NCBI RefSeq assembly: GCF_001280565.1
Contig: NZ_LGRO01000001.1
Coordinates: forward strand, 1,302,001-1,366,000
Length of the DNA: 64,000 nt
Direction: 5' to 3'
From: Sulfobacillus thermosulfidooxidans
GTDB taxonomy: Bacteria; Bacillota; Sulfobacillia; Sulfobacillales; Sulfobacillaceae
The translations under genes were made by a program, and so were the position numbers. Below the pieces are notes generated by a model. The model saw nothing but the letters and a program-made list of their open reading frames with translations. It searched no databases and was not told where the DNA came from. Numbering within the stretch: the stretch's first letter is position 1; every line of letters begins with the position of its first letter. Shown here one piece after another: positions 1 through 8,901 of the stretch.

Positions 1-1140
1 ATAGAACAGGCGAATCGCTAAATACTCTACAAGATTTGCTGGATATTTCGTTTGCCAGATATAATCGGATTGGGCGGCACGCCATTTAATGAAGCTCGCC
101 CACCCAGGAAGCTGACCCAAATGACGGGATAAATATGCCGTCCAGTGTTCCCGAGCAATTCCCAGTTGCGTTAAAAGGGCGAGCAAAGCTTTCTCCGCGT
201 CGTCAGGCAACTGCTGAATTTTTTGTGAAAAGTCACGAATCCCAAAAATCCGTCCCCAGAGATCGCGAGTGGCCAGTTCCTTCCACGTTTGATATAATCC
301 CTTTTCTCGGCCGGGCATAGGCCAGGCCGCCTGACCCTCATCTAAAAATGCTGCACACCACTTGATAAGTTGCGCATTAATTTGCTCCACGGTATCCGTG
401 TTAAGAAGGCTATCGCACCATTCTCCAAGGGTCATCTTCGGACCGATTTGATGGACATCGTCTTCTATGATTTGGGAAAAGACCGCATCCCATTTTTGCT
501 CTGCAAAATGATGAAGGAAATCGTCGGCTGCGTTCTCTTTTGCCATGTCTAGCGAAAAAGAGGATGTTCGGGAGAGCTTGTCAACTAGAACACTCCAAAG
601 CACGTTATCATTGTCTCCCGCAAGGTGTTGATTGTGACCAGTGGCTGAATCCCGATTCGTACCCTGTGGACTCCCGAGGAATGAAGAATACGAAACGGGG
701 ACATATTGATCGCTAAGAGTCAAAAACAATCGGCGCATCCATTCACGCAGTCCCATGGTGATAAGCCGCGGTGTGCTCGCTTCGCGACCTAATTCTTGGG
801 ACTGACGATGGTGCCACACTTCTAACGCGCGGTCAAGATCATCATCTGTGATGCGTCCGGATTGGTAAAATTCGCGAAATTGGTACTCAGAAAGATAACC
901 TCGTCGTCCTAAGAGTTCAAAGCCCTGTTGCACTGCCTCATGAAAAGGTCGGTCATCCAGACCCATTAAGGGATTGCGGGCAATGAACGTGCGTATCGGC
1001 CATAAAGGTGCAATGATTTTCGCCGCCTCATCGACCATAGGGCCAACCGGGTGATAAATATCATCTTGTAACGTGTCCCTCGTTGTGGTCTTGATTGTTG
1101 ACCCACCTTTCCTTACTGGATTTGCCATCGGGTTGCCCAT
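1..1140 (-). CDS. dabA: DabA (DUF2309/UPF0753), N-terminal part, cut by window edge
   Basis: This reading frame is open from ATG at 1140 down to base 1, giving about 380 residues with no stop, so the gene continues outside the window. Two stretches are typical of the DUF2309/DabA family: PLWPIRTFIARNPLMGLDD near residues 45-63, and LPGWASFIKW followed by KYPANLVEYLAIRL at the visible end. DabA is a zinc-dependent, carbonic-anhydrase-like subunit that works with the membrane subunit DabB to accumulate dissolved inorganic carbon. The zinc ligands should lie in the missing part. The DabB-like gene starts 155 bases away in the opposite direction. Family assignment is firm; transport of inorganic carbon here is inferred from the pair. 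Confidence 0.85.
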   Translation of the reverse strand, partial: MGNPMANPVRKGGSTIKTTTRDTLQDDIYHPVGPMVDEAAKIIAPLWPIRTFIARNPLMGLDDRPFHEAVQQGFELLGRRGYLSEYQFREFYQSGRITDDDLDRALEVWHHRQSQELGREASTPRLITMGLREWMRRLFLTLSDQYVPVSYSSFLGSPQGTNRDSATGHNQHLAGDNDNVLWSVLVDKLSRTSSFSLDMAKENAADDFLHHFAEQKWDAVFSQIIEDDVHQIGPKMTLGEWCDSLLNTDTVEQINAQLIKWCAAFLDEGQAAWPMPGREKGLYQTWKELATRDLWGRIFGIRDFSQKIQQLPDDAEKALLALLTQLGIAREHWTAYLSRHLGQLPGWASFIKWRAAQSDYIWQTKYPANLVEYLAIRLFY

Positions 1141-1171
1141 GGTGAACCGGCCTATTTTTGATACCAAAGCA

Positions 1172-1201
1172 TTGACATATGAAGTTTATGTCGTGAATAA
1201 T
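1172..1201 (+). promoter_or_regulatory. Candidate promoter for dabB in the dabA/dabB divergent gap
   Basis: TTGACA at 1172-1177 is followed after 18 bases by AATAAT at 1196-1201. This would start a transcript about 90 bases before the dabB start. The 155-bp gap must also hold the promoter for dabA on the other strand. It is rich in A and T. Prediction by eye only. Confidence 0.4.
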
Positions 1202-1295
1202 AAATCGTGATTATTATAACGAAGTAGCATAGCGAGAGGCAAGTACCGAGCACGCACCCCGGTCTTACGTCTCAGGCCAAGGAGATGGTGGCATT

Positions 1296-3062
1296 TTGGT
1301 TTCTGATATATTGTGGCAATGGGCCCATATTCTTGCGCTGATGATTCCCGTGTCTTTATTTGTGGCTATTGCCGTTCTGCGTCTAAGCGTGACACGGTCT
1401 AACTCTGCACGGTATCCCATTGCCTTTGCGGCGGTGGTTCTCTCGTTCATCCTATCGTTTGCAGTTTTCCTGGGTACCATTAAAGCCCCGATCATCATCA
1501 ACACATCTGTGTCTCTTCATCGGGTCCTCGTTTTGCCTTTTGGATTTTACATCGACCGGCTGACAGCGGTCATGCTCTTGTTAGTAACTTTAGTGAGCAT
1601 GCTCGTACACATCTATGCCATGCGTTATATGCGCGGCGAAAATTATGTTCACCGGTTTATTCCAGCTCTAACCGTGACCACCTTATCCACGGTGATGTTG
1701 GTTATGGCCAATAATCTTGTTATGCTTTATGGCTTCTGGGTGCTCACGGGGCTGTCGGTTATCTATCTTGTATCTTTAAATTGTTCGACCCCTTGGTTCT
1801 CGTGCCGGGCCACACGCCGCATGCTCGCAACATACGTGCTCGGTGACATAGCTTTCGGGCTTGGAGTCCTAGCCATCTCGGTAAGCTACGGCACGGCAAA
1901 TGAATTTGCTCTTTTTCACCTTCTCAGATCGTCAAAGACTCAACCGGTACCCGTGTTATCTCTCTCGAGCTCCGCTCTTTTAACCATCTCTACCCTGTTA
2001 ATCTTCGGCGGAATTATGGCGCGCACGGTACAATTTCCTTTGCATGCTTGGCTTGTTGACACACTGGAGGCCCCAACACCAGTTTCTGCTTTGATGCATG
2101 CCGGAGTTGTGAACATGGGGGGATTTTTGCTAGCGCGTTTGAGCCCCTTGTTTATACTTGTACCTTCGGTGATGTCGATTATCTTTTTCGTGGGTTTTTT
2201 GACAGCATTTTATGGAACCAGTGTGATGTTAACCCAAAACGACATAAAACGGAGTCTCGTGTTTTCTACGGTAGGACAAATGGGTTTTATGGTCATGGAA
2301 GCCGGTCTGGCTGCCTATGCCTTTGTCATTTTCCATTTAGTAAGTCATGGCATCTTCAAAGCCACGATGTTTTTAGGATCGGGTAAAGTGTCCCATCCCC
2401 ATTCCAATTCGCCAGAGCGGTCCGTATCATGGTCCATTTGGTTTTTAGGGTTAATCTTTCCCGCCATTGTGTTTTACGGCATTTCTCACATCACGGGGCA
2501 AGCCATCATAGACTGGCAGCGCCAAGGCATTTTGTTGTTGTTTGCTTGGGCGGCTATTACACAAGCGACCTTGGGAATTTTTCGCTATTCCCGTTCATGG
2601 AGACAGACGCTATCGCTTTCCATAATATTAGCTCTTGTCGTCACAGCTTATCTCACCGCTGTCAGCGCCTTTCAGCGTTTTCTTTCAGCGGCCATTGCCT
2701 CACCCTCCCACTTTGGATGGCCAGGCGGATATGGCATGCTGGTACTCATGGTGGTAATTCTTATCATCAGCTCATTAGCCATCAAATTTCCCTTATCCCA
2801 GCTCTCCACTGACAATGCGTTTGCCTCCCACATTAACGAACTCAAAAAGACGTTATATGTTTTCTCTGCCAATCAATGGTATATCAATGAAGTGAGCCGC
2901 CCGTTACGATTCGTCACGGCGAGATTGCCTTTAGGTCTCGGCCCGCATCTTGGCCGGCGGTCATTAACCTTATCGTCCGTCTCATCTGGCAAACTGGGGT
3001 CGGGGACGCACGCTGAGCCCCAGGAGGAACACGATCAGATATCAGGACTCAAATCCCGATAA
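1296..3062 (+). CDS. dabB: DabB-type NuoL/MrpA-like membrane subunit
   Basis: A 588-residue hydrophobic protein of the proton-conducting NuoL/MrpA family with about a dozen or more membrane segments. The stretch at residues 246-280 (FPLHAWLVDTLEAPTPVSAL, then MHAGVVNMGGFL) is the conserved core. The glutamate of the usual WE motif after the fourth helix is replaced (FWVLTGL at 148-153), as in DabB-type proteins rather than complex I. It should form the ion-conducting partner of DabA. The start is TTG at 1296, about 10 bases after AAGGAGA at 1279-1285; the ATG at 1285 is in another frame. No other complex I genes are nearby, which argues against NuoL. The role is inferred from the DabA neighbour. 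Confidence 0.8.
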   Translation: MVSDILWQWAHILALMIPVSLFVAIAVLRLSVTRSNSARYPIAFAAVVLSFILSFAVFLGTIKAPIIINTSVSLHRVLVLPFGFYIDRLTAVMLLLVTLVSMLVHIYAMRYMRGENYVHRFIPALTVTTLSTVMLVMANNLVMLYGFWVLTGLSVIYLVSLNCSTPWFSCRATRRMLATYVLGDIAFGLGVLAISVSYGTANEFALFHLLRSSKTQPVPVLSLSSSALLTISTLLIFGGIMARTVQFPLHAWLVDTLEAPTPVSALMHAGVVNMGGFLLARLSPLFILVPSVMSIIFFVGFLTAFYGTSVMLTQNDIKRSLVFSTVGQMGFMVMEAGLAAYAFVIFHLVSHGIFKATMFLGSGKVSHPHSNSPERSVSWSIWFLGLIFPAIVFYGISHITGQAIIDWQRQGILLLFAWAAITQATLGIFRYSRSWRQTLSLSIILALVVTAYLTAVSAFQRFLSAAIASPSHFGWPGGYGMLVLMVVILIISSLAIKFPLSQLSTDNAFASHINELKKTLYVFSANQWYINEVSRPLRFVTARLPLGLGPHLGRRSLTLSSVSSGKLGSGTHAEPQEEHDQISGLKSR

Positions 3063-3134
3063 GCAATGCAGGCCTTTGGCTCTCCGGGATCAAAATGGTC
3101 GTACAGCATACCGGTCAAAATTATTGGCATGATA

Positions 3135-3156
3135 GAAACTTTTATTTAAGTTTCTG
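3135..3156. promoter_or_regulatory. Perfect 8-bp inverted repeat after dabB
   Basis: AGAAACTT at 3135-3142 and AAGTTTCT at 3149-3156 form a perfect inverted repeat around a 6-base A/T loop. The second arm runs into GGAACTTTTATC, a near direct copy of the first arm. It lies 70-90 bases after dabB and just before the A/T-rich promoter region of the next gene (TATACT near 3190). It could be an operator or a weak terminator; the sequence does not decide. Confidence 0.3.
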
Positions 3157-3243
3157 GAACTTTTATCCACAGAGGTTTAATAACGCGCTATACTATAAGT
3201 ATAAGGAATGAAAGAAAAAGAAAAATTGGGAGGTGAAAGACTT

Positions 3244-3603
3244 ATGCGCTGGTGTAATATCGGTCTTATCGTGTTCGGTGCGGTGATTGGGTTTGATGTC
3301 TTAGCGATGGACCCTCTCCATCTCTTGTCCTATGAGATTTTGGGTCTTGTCATATCAGCGGCTATCACTGTCTTGAGTATCATGGCCATTATGGATAAAA
3401 AGCCTTTGATGTCGCGAAGCCTCTGGCGTGCGGCACTGGGAGCTTTATGGATGGTATCTCCGTTATACATTGGATTTGTACGTTCTCCCTCGATGACGAT
3501 TGTGACGGTAATGGCGGGCATTGACGTGATTAGTGTTGCCCTTTGGCAGTCACTGCGGCTGTCTCATCATCGAAAACAAGATTTTACCGAAAATGCCGCC
3601 TAA
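3244..3603 (+). CDS. Small four-helix membrane protein, SPW-repeat-like
   Basis: About 119 residues with four evenly spaced hydrophobic segments. The third carries GALWMVSPLYIGF, which resembles the core of SPW-repeat membrane proteins. I place the start at ATG 3244 because GGGAGGTG at about 3228-3235 lies in front of it; the upstream ATG at 3208 would put this ribosome site inside the gene. Function is unknown. It stands alone between dabB and a flavin reductase, closed by a stem-loop. The SPW resemblance is modest. Confidence 0.6.
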   Translation: MRWCNIGLIVFGAVIGFDVLAMDPLHLLSYEILGLVISAAITVLSIMAIMDKKPLMSRSLWRAALGALWMVSPLYIGFVRSPSMTIVTVMAGIDVISVALWQSLRLSHHRKQDFTENAA

Positions 3604-3612
3604 CGCGCGCAC

Positions 3613-3660
3613 AAGCAGACGATACGAAAGATGATTTATTTCTTCGTATCCTCTTTGCTT
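3613..3660 (+). terminator. Long imperfect stem-loop after the SPW-like gene
   Basis: GATACGAA pairs with TTCGTATC across an A/T-rich loop, and the stem extends outward through AAGCA and TGCTT with mismatches. It starts 10 bases after the stop codon. No clear T-run follows, so it may be a weak terminator or a stabilising hairpin. Confidence 0.45.
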
Positions 3661-3875
3661 GTCCCCCGCTCAGTGGGGTACAAGATGGTAATCCGATCCT
3701 CGTCTATCCCCCTCACATATAGTCTTTAGCCGCGTTAAACACAGTTTATGACCATTGAGCTGTCTTGGTTTTCTAGTCTGTTTTAACCCTCTTTATTAGA
3801 AAAATGGCCAAATCTTTTTTGATATGCTATGAATGGTAATGAATCACAGCTACACTATAGGAGGGGTTATGCTTC

Positions 3876-4358
3876 ATGGATCAAGAAGCCAAAAAGAAAA
3901 GTCTACGCATGATTACGTATGGCCTTTATATTCTCACGGTGAAGGATGGTGAGGAATTAGCAGCAGGCACGGTCAACTGGCTCTCTCAAGCCTCATTTAC
4001 GCCTCCGCTTATTATGGTTGGAGTCAAAAAAGATAGCCACTTACACACCTTAATTGAAAAAACCCAAAAATTTGCGGTTAGTGTGCTGGCACAAGATCAG
4101 AAAAATATTGCCTCAGACTTTTTCCGCCCCACCCAGGTCGAAGGAGGTCAATTGAATGGCCATCCCTTTGAATTTTCACCTGATTATCAGTATCCGTTGT
4201 TAACCGAATGCCCCGCGTGGTTTGAAGCAAAAGTCACAGCCACCGTGCCCGGAGGCGATCACACGGTTTATGTCGGGGAGGTTACAGACGCCGGAGTCCG
4301 GCAAGCTGACGCGATTCCGCTTGTGATGCGAGACACCGGATGGTTTTATGGCGGTTAA
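3876..4358 (+). CDS. Flavin reductase family protein (FMN-binding split barrel)
   Basis: 160 residues matching the flavin reductase-like split-barrel family: an early YGLYILTVKDG strand, the A-G-T-V-N-W-L-S-Q-A-S segment (residues about 29-40) that contacts FMN, then IMVGVKKDSH and the later FAVSVLAQDQ. Such proteins bind FMN and either reduce it with NAD(P)H or pass electrons to a partner oxygenase or rubredoxin-type protein. The ATG at 3876 follows GGAGGGG by about 9 bases. No partner gene adjoins, so the substrate is unknown. A clear terminator follows at once, so this is a single-gene transcript. Confidence 0.8.
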   Translation: MDQEAKKKSLRMITYGLYILTVKDGEELAAGTVNWLSQASFTPPLIMVGVKKDSHLHTLIEKTQKFAVSVLAQDQKNIASDFFRPTQVEGGQLNGHPFEFSPDYQYPLLTECPAWFEAKVTATVPGGDHTVYVGEVTDAGVRQADAIPLVMRDTGWFYGG

Positions 4359-4359
4359 C

Positions 4360-4396
4360 AACAGGTCCGATAATGACTCGGACCTGTTATTGTTTC
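4360..4396 (+). terminator. Rho-independent terminator
   Basis: AACAGGTCCGA at 4360-4370 pairs perfectly with TCGGACCTGTT at 4378-4388, followed by ATTGTTTCTTT. It directly follows the flavin reductase stop codon. Confidence 0.85.
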
Positions 4397-4460
4397 TTTC
4401 GGATTGTTCCTTTCAGACACAATAGATTTCCATCTGACGCCAAAGGAGGGCTTATCGACC

Positions 4461-5813
4461 ATGAAACTCGACACCGAGCACCATCCGGCCATTACCCCTG
4501 AGTGGCTTGAAACCTTTTCCGAACGGTATCACAAAGATCCCTTACGCACACGTGTCGCTAATGCTGTCCAACAACATGGTATTCAAGCGGCTGCCCTCAA
4601 TCCGCAACATATCACCGAGATTCCCTTTACCTTTTCCCATGAAATTTCTTCTGGGCCCATCACACATCAGCGTCAAAGTGGTCGCTGCTGGATCTTTGCA
4701 GGGTTAAACACCCTACGGGTTCCGTTAATGCGACAGAATAAAATTAAAGAATTTGAAATCTCCCAAACCTATTTGATGTTCTGGGACAAATTAGAAAAAG
4801 CGAATTATTTTTTGGAAAATATTTTGGAAACATTAGACGAACCCACAGATGGCCGTCTTATTGCGTGGCTTTTGCAAGCTCCGGTGCAAGATGGTGGCCA
4901 ATGGGATATGTTGGTCAATTTGATTCAGAAATACGGTGTCGTGCCCAAATATATCATGCCGGAAACGTTCCATAGTAGCCAATCCATGCTGATGAACCGC
5001 TTATTAACACTTAAACTCAGAGAGGACGCCTTTATCCTGCGGGAAAAATACCGGGTAGGAGAAGACAGTTCTCAACTCTCCGAACGCAAGATGCAAATGG
5101 TTGCGGATATCTATCAGATGCTGGTGCATTTTTTAGGAGAACCGCCCCGGAAGTTCACCTTTGAATTCCGTGACGAGGACAATCAATTTCATCAAGACGT
5201 GAATTTGACGCCCCAGGCATTTTACGACAAATATATTGGGATTGATCTTAACCAATATGTCAGCTTAATTCACGCGCCAACAGCGGATAAGCCGTTTGGA
5301 CGAACTTATACTGTCCAGTTCTTAGGCAACGTCAAAGGAGGGCGTCCCGTTCGCTATCTCAATGTCGAAATACCCGTCCTGAAAGAGGCTGCCAAAGCTC
5401 AGATACTAGACGATGAACCCGTATGGTTTGGTTGTGACGTGGGCAAGATGTCTGACCGAACAACGGGGATTATGGATCCGGATCTATTTGATTATGGCCT
5501 CACTTTAGGGGTGCCCTTCACCATGGACAAGGCAACCCGTCTGGAATATGGAGAAAGTCAGATGACCCATGCGATGGTTCTGACCGGCGTAAATCTTATT
5601 GAGGGCAAACCGAACCGCTGGAAAGTCGAAAATAGTTGGGGCACTGAACCCGGCAACCAAGGATTTTTTGTCATGAGTGACACGTGGTTTGATGAATATC
5701 TTTATCAAGTCGTCGTTCACAAAAAGTACTTATCAGACGAGCTGCTCGAAGCGCTGCATGATGACCCGATTGTATTACCCCCATGGGATCCTATGGGCTC
5801 GCTAGCATATTAA
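4461..5813 (+). CDS. pepC: Bleomycin hydrolase/aminopeptidase C family (peptidase C1B)
   Basis: A cytosolic papain-fold cysteine aminopeptidase of about 450 residues, the normal family length. All three catalytic positions are visible: Cys76 in RQSGRCWIFAGLNTLR, His370 in MTHAMVL and Asn391 in VENSWG. These enzymes form hexameric barrels that trim N-terminal residues from peptides. The start at ATG 4461 is set by AAAGGAGGG at 4442-4450; the frame is open further upstream, but without a better site. It has its own terminator and faces the RpiR gene. With the S9 and M20/M38 enzymes nearby it fits peptide recycling. Confidence 0.92.
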   Translation: MKLDTEHHPAITPEWLETFSERYHKDPLRTRVANAVQQHGIQAAALNPQHITEIPFTFSHEISSGPITHQRQSGRCWIFAGLNTLRVPLMRQNKIKEFEISQTYLMFWDKLEKANYFLENILETLDEPTDGRLIAWLLQAPVQDGGQWDMLVNLIQKYGVVPKYIMPETFHSSQSMLMNRLLTLKLREDAFILREKYRVGEDSSQLSERKMQMVADIYQMLVHFLGEPPRKFTFEFRDEDNQFHQDVNLTPQAFYDKYIGIDLNQYVSLIHAPTADKPFGRTYTVQFLGNVKGGRPVRYLNVEIPVLKEAAKAQILDDEPVWFGCDVGKMSDRTTGIMDPDLFDYGLTLGVPFTMDKATRLEYGESQMTHAMVLTGVNLIEGKPNRWKVENSWGTEPGNQGFFVMSDTWFDEYLYQVVVHKKYLSDELLEALHDDPIVLPPWDPMGSLAY

Positions 5814-5828
5814 CTGTTAGCAATTCGT

Positions 5829-5860
5829 GGAGCCGTAACCCGCACGGCTCCCTCTTTCTT
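5829..5860 (+). terminator. Terminator between pepC and the RpiR gene
   Basis: GGAGCCGT at 5829-5836 pairs with ACGGCTCC at 5844-5851, then CTCTTTCTT. It sits between the stop codons of two convergent genes and could work in both directions. Confidence 0.75.
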
Positions 5861-5866
5861 ATACCC

Positions 5867-6742
5867 TTATTTCGAATTAGGGCGGTTCCAAAACGCATGA
5901 TTGGCTTGATCCCGAGCTTCCAACGCTTCGAGGCGTTGTTGTAATCCTGGCGTCAGCGCTGCAACTTGGCGAATAATATAATTAATCAGGACAAATGGCG
6001 CGGCATAAGAATCAAACAACGAGGCACTAGCCACGGGCACCACAACCACCGGATCCGCCAAATGGACTGCGGGCGATACCCAGCGATCTGTAAAGGCCGC
6101 CACTTGGATATTTTGTCGCCGCAAACGTTCCAACCATGTCACTAACGATAAAGGATACCGTGGAAAAACCCAGGCAACCACCAGTGAATCCGGATCCGGA
6201 TCGAGACCAAAAGTCTCCCAGACAGGCGTATTTGGTGTCGCCATTTCCACCCCGTCTTTGACCTTGCTTAAGAAATAGGCAGCATAGGGAATAATTGTGG
6301 AGGATGCCCGGGCACCAGCCAGAATGACTCGCTTTGCCGAGGCAATGGCTTTCGCCATGGCTTCGACATGACTGTCCGCCATGAGATCGGGAAGACCTTC
6401 CAAATTTTGAATTTCCTGTTCCACTAATAAATCTTTCTGGCCAGCCCATTCAGAATGGACATAGACGGCCCGTTCCGGCGTGTGCCACTCTTCTCGCACC
6501 AGCCCTTGTAGCGTGCGCACAAAGTCGGTAAATCCGGAGAATCCCATGGCGACACTAAAGCGAGTGATGGACGCTTGGCTGACGCCAATGGCATGCGCTA
6601 ATTCACTCGCTGTCATAAATGATGCTTCCCGATAATGTTCTGAGACGTACTCCGCAATCTGCTGATTAATTGATGATGTTTGTGCTGCCGCTGCGACTTG
6701 TGCATGGAATGTTTCCAAGGTGATAGGCTTTGTCCGCACCAT
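5867..6742 (-). CDS. RpiR/MurR family transcriptional regulator
   Basis: About 291 residues. The N-terminal half has the RpiR helix-turn-helix (ASELAHAIGVSQASITRFS, then AMGFSGFTDF), and the C-terminal half is a SIS sugar-phosphate-binding fold with a Rossmann-like ILAGARASSTIIPYAAYFL segment. Such proteins sense phosphosugars or related metabolites and usually repress nearby genes. I prefer ATG 6742, preceded by GGAG at a 5-base distance, over the TTG at 6766. It lies about 115 bases behind an MFS gene on the same strand, which is its most likely target. The effector cannot be read from sequence. Confidence 0.85.
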   Translation of the reverse strand: MVRTKPITLETFHAQVAAAAQTSSINQQIAEYVSEHYREASFMTASELAHAIGVSQASITRFSVAMGFSGFTDFVRTLQGLVREEWHTPERAVYVHSEWAGQKDLLVEQEIQNLEGLPDLMADSHVEAMAKAIASAKRVILAGARASSTIIPYAAYFLSKVKDGVEMATPNTPVWETFGLDPDPDSLVVAWVFPRYPLSLVTWLERLRRQNIQVAAFTDRWVSPAVHLADPVVVVPVASASLFDSYAAPFVLINYIIRQVAALTPGLQQRLEALEARDQANHAFWNRPNSK

Positions 6743-6856
6743 GTTGTCTCCTAATGTGTTTGTCAATGCCGTAATTCATCCGCATCTATTATAGAGAGCA
6801 ACATCCTTAGCAGCAATCACCACATGATAATTTCCCGGAAATTTTGCTGCCAATTT

Positions 6857-8026
6857 TCACAACGCTCGCAAGCGCATACTAAAGGGGATACTTAGCAGCA
6901 GTAATAATGCGGTCGTGTTCAAAGCGATCTCCGTACTTGTATGTTTAGCTAAAATACCTATCGCCCCTACAGCCAGTGCCCCTAAAGTGTTGCCCACACC
7001 TAAGGTGAGGCCTGATGCCATGCCTTTATTGTCGGGAAACAGCGATTGTCCGGCTACCATCACGACGGATCCGGTCGAATATAAAGCAAACCCGAGAAGA
7101 CCTATCGTAATCCAAATCCATATGCCTTGAGCATGCAAAAACCACAAAAGAAAAATCGTCGAAGCTAGGGCTGATCCAATGAGAACAGGTTTGGCTCCAA
7201 TGCGGTCCGAAATGGCACCTCCTGTCATATTCCCTAAGCTCCCCACTAAAAACAGAACAGATAATAGGGCTGCCGCTTCACTCAATGAACGATGCAACGA
7301 GTGCCATAAGATGGGGACCAAGGTCACAGTCGCCATGCTCGCCAAATTTCTCAGCATGACCACAACGAGCAAATTTCCTGAGTGCTTTAACCCTTGGCGA
7401 AACGCCGGTGTCCAAATTTTCACAGCCCTAGTTTGAGGACGCGGGGCAGGACGCATCACCCACCACATGATACCGGCCATCGCCATCCCCGGTATCGCCA
7501 GAACCCATAGCCCTTGCCGTCCCCAGTACAGAAAAGCCGTGGTCGCAGCAATCGGCGCAAGAGCGCGTCCGAAGTTTCCCCCAATCATGAAGAAACTCAT
7601 ACCGAGCCCCTTGCGCGATCCAGCTAAGTCCCCGACCAGCGCTGACGCATGCGGATGAAATGCGGCATTACCCAATCCGGCCACCAGCAATGCCACCACA
7701 AAAATCGCATAAGTGGGCGCATAGGCTAATGCTGCCGCTGATACGATACTTCCCACCATAAGACCCCCGACCACGAAATACCGGGTACCAACCCGATCCG
7801 CCCATAAACCCATCAAAGGTTGTAACAACTGCGTGGTCAACGCGGCAATTGAACTTAACAGTCCGGCTAATGCTACAGAAAAGTGCATGGCGACCATCAA
7901 AACCGGTAGCAAAGCCGGATATAAATTTGGGTAAGAATCGTTTAAAAAATGAGCAAAAGTAAAAAATCCAGTTTTCCAGGCACCGCGTTTTCGACTCGGT
8001 ACGGCCACTGTCTCTGTGGTCACCAT
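6857..8026 (-). CDS. MFS transporter, fosmidomycin-resistance-protein-like
   Basis: 389 residues with about 12 hydrophobic segments. The opening FFTFAHFLNDSYPNLYPALL segment and the later GSLGNMTGGAISDRIGAKPV loop are typical of the Fsr-like branch of major facilitator proteins. Members export small drugs or metabolites by proton antiport; the real substrate is unknown. The ATG at 8026 is preceded by AAAGAGGGCGG. The RpiR-type regulator directly downstream suggests that expression responds to a phosphorylated sugar or similar. A 204-bp gap separates it from the divergent GNAT gene and must hold both promoters. Confidence 0.8.
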   Translation of the reverse strand: MVTTETVAVPSRKRGAWKTGFFTFAHFLNDSYPNLYPALLPVLMVAMHFSVALAGLLSSIAALTTQLLQPLMGLWADRVGTRYFVVGGLMVGSIVSAAALAYAPTYAIFVVALLVAGLGNAAFHPHASALVGDLAGSRKGLGMSFFMIGGNFGRALAPIAATTAFLYWGRQGLWVLAIPGMAMAGIMWWVMRPAPRPQTRAVKIWTPAFRQGLKHSGNLLVVVMLRNLASMATVTLVPILWHSLHRSLSEAAALLSVLFLVGSLGNMTGGAISDRIGAKPVLIGSALASTIFLLWFLHAQGIWIWITIGLLGFALYSTGSVVMVAGQSLFPDNKGMASGLTLGVGNTLGALAVGAIGILAKHTSTEIALNTTALLLLLSIPFSMRLRAL

Positions 8027-8230
8027 GATTCCGCCCTCTTTCCTTATTTACTGTTATTATCAGTATACTGAACTTTTTATTTCTATCAAGTTCTGATGCG
8101 TGTATCTTAAAATTGTCGTCGATAATTTTTGCTTTAGCGGACACCCATAATTCAGAAGGTTATCGCACAATCATCATCGTGGTATCATTAACGGTCCATC
8201 ATCATGGCGTATTGACCATCAATCCTATGG

Positions 8231-8734
8231 ATGATGAGATGGATGGGAATGAAAGGGCAAGAACTCTTTATGATTATCAAAGAAGTATGTACCCCAAACG
8301 AATGGAATATGTTCCGAACACTTCTCGAGGCGTATGCAAGAAGTCTGGATTTTTCCTTGGAATTTCAAAACTTTTCGGCCGAAATCGCCAATCTTTCCCG
8401 TGTTTACTGCCGTCCGAACGGCGTCGCTATTGTGGCGCTTGAAAACACGGAAGCCGTGGGATGTGTGGCTTATCGCCAGTTGGCGCCAAAGATTTGTGAA
8501 ATAAAACGGCTCTTTATACGGCCCGCTTACCGTCAACGCGGCGTTGCCCGGCAGTTAATTTTAACACTCATGACCATCGCAAAGAATGACGGCTATCACG
8601 TGATGCGACTTGACACCGTACCGTCTATGACAGCGGCCATTCATCTTTATCTTGCATTGGGGTTTAAAGATATTCCACCTTATTATTCTAATCCTGTCGC
8701 TGGAGCAAGGTTTATGGAAATTACGCTAAGATAA
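8231..8734 (+). CDS. GNAT family N-acetyltransferase
   Basis: 167 residues as read from ATG 8231. The GNAT core is clear in the second half: CEIKRLFIRPAYRQRGVARQ (motif A, the acetyl-CoA pyrophosphate loop R-x-x-G-V/I-A), followed by GYHVMRLDTVPSMTAAIHLY and LALGFKDIPPYY, the usual end of small GNAT enzymes. The acceptor is unknown. The start is uncertain: ATGs at 8231, 8249 and 8270 are in frame and none has a clearly better ribosome site. It is divergent from the MFS gene and alone on its strand. Confidence 0.8.
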   Translation: MMRWMGMKGQELFMIIKEVCTPNEWNMFRTLLEAYARSLDFSLEFQNFSAEIANLSRVYCRPNGVAIVALENTEAVGCVAYRQLAPKICEIKRLFIRPAYRQRGVARQLILTLMTIAKNDGYHVMRLDTVPSMTAAIHLYLALGFKDIPPYYSNPVAGARFMEITLR

Positions 8735-8820
8735 CCGCGGCTAATTCATAGATAGACAAAATTTTGGCGATTTTTCATTGATATTCAGGAAATCTTCAGA
8801 TTGAAATCCGCAAAACCTTA

Positions 8821-8826
8821 TATAAT
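8821..8826 (+). promoter_or_regulatory. -10-like box before the PQQ-propeller lipoprotein
   Basis: TATAAT at 8821-8826 lies about 75 bases before the start codon in A/T-rich DNA. The best -35 candidate, TTGAAA at 8801-8806, leaves only 14 bases, so the assignment is tentative. Confidence 0.35.
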
Positions 8827-8901
8827 CTAAAATGAATTTTTGATGAGATTTTTATTAAATATTCCGAGCCGTATCACAAAAACACAAAAAGGATCGTGTA
8901 C

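Noticed and set aside
1296-3062. Respiratory complex I subunit NuoL
   Set aside because: No other nuo genes, altered WE motif, and a DabA gene next door; DabB is the better reading.
6027-6449. 140-residue frame inside the RpiR gene
   Set aside because: Same strand, shifted frame within a clear regulator gene; Gly/Ser-rich shadow product without family features.
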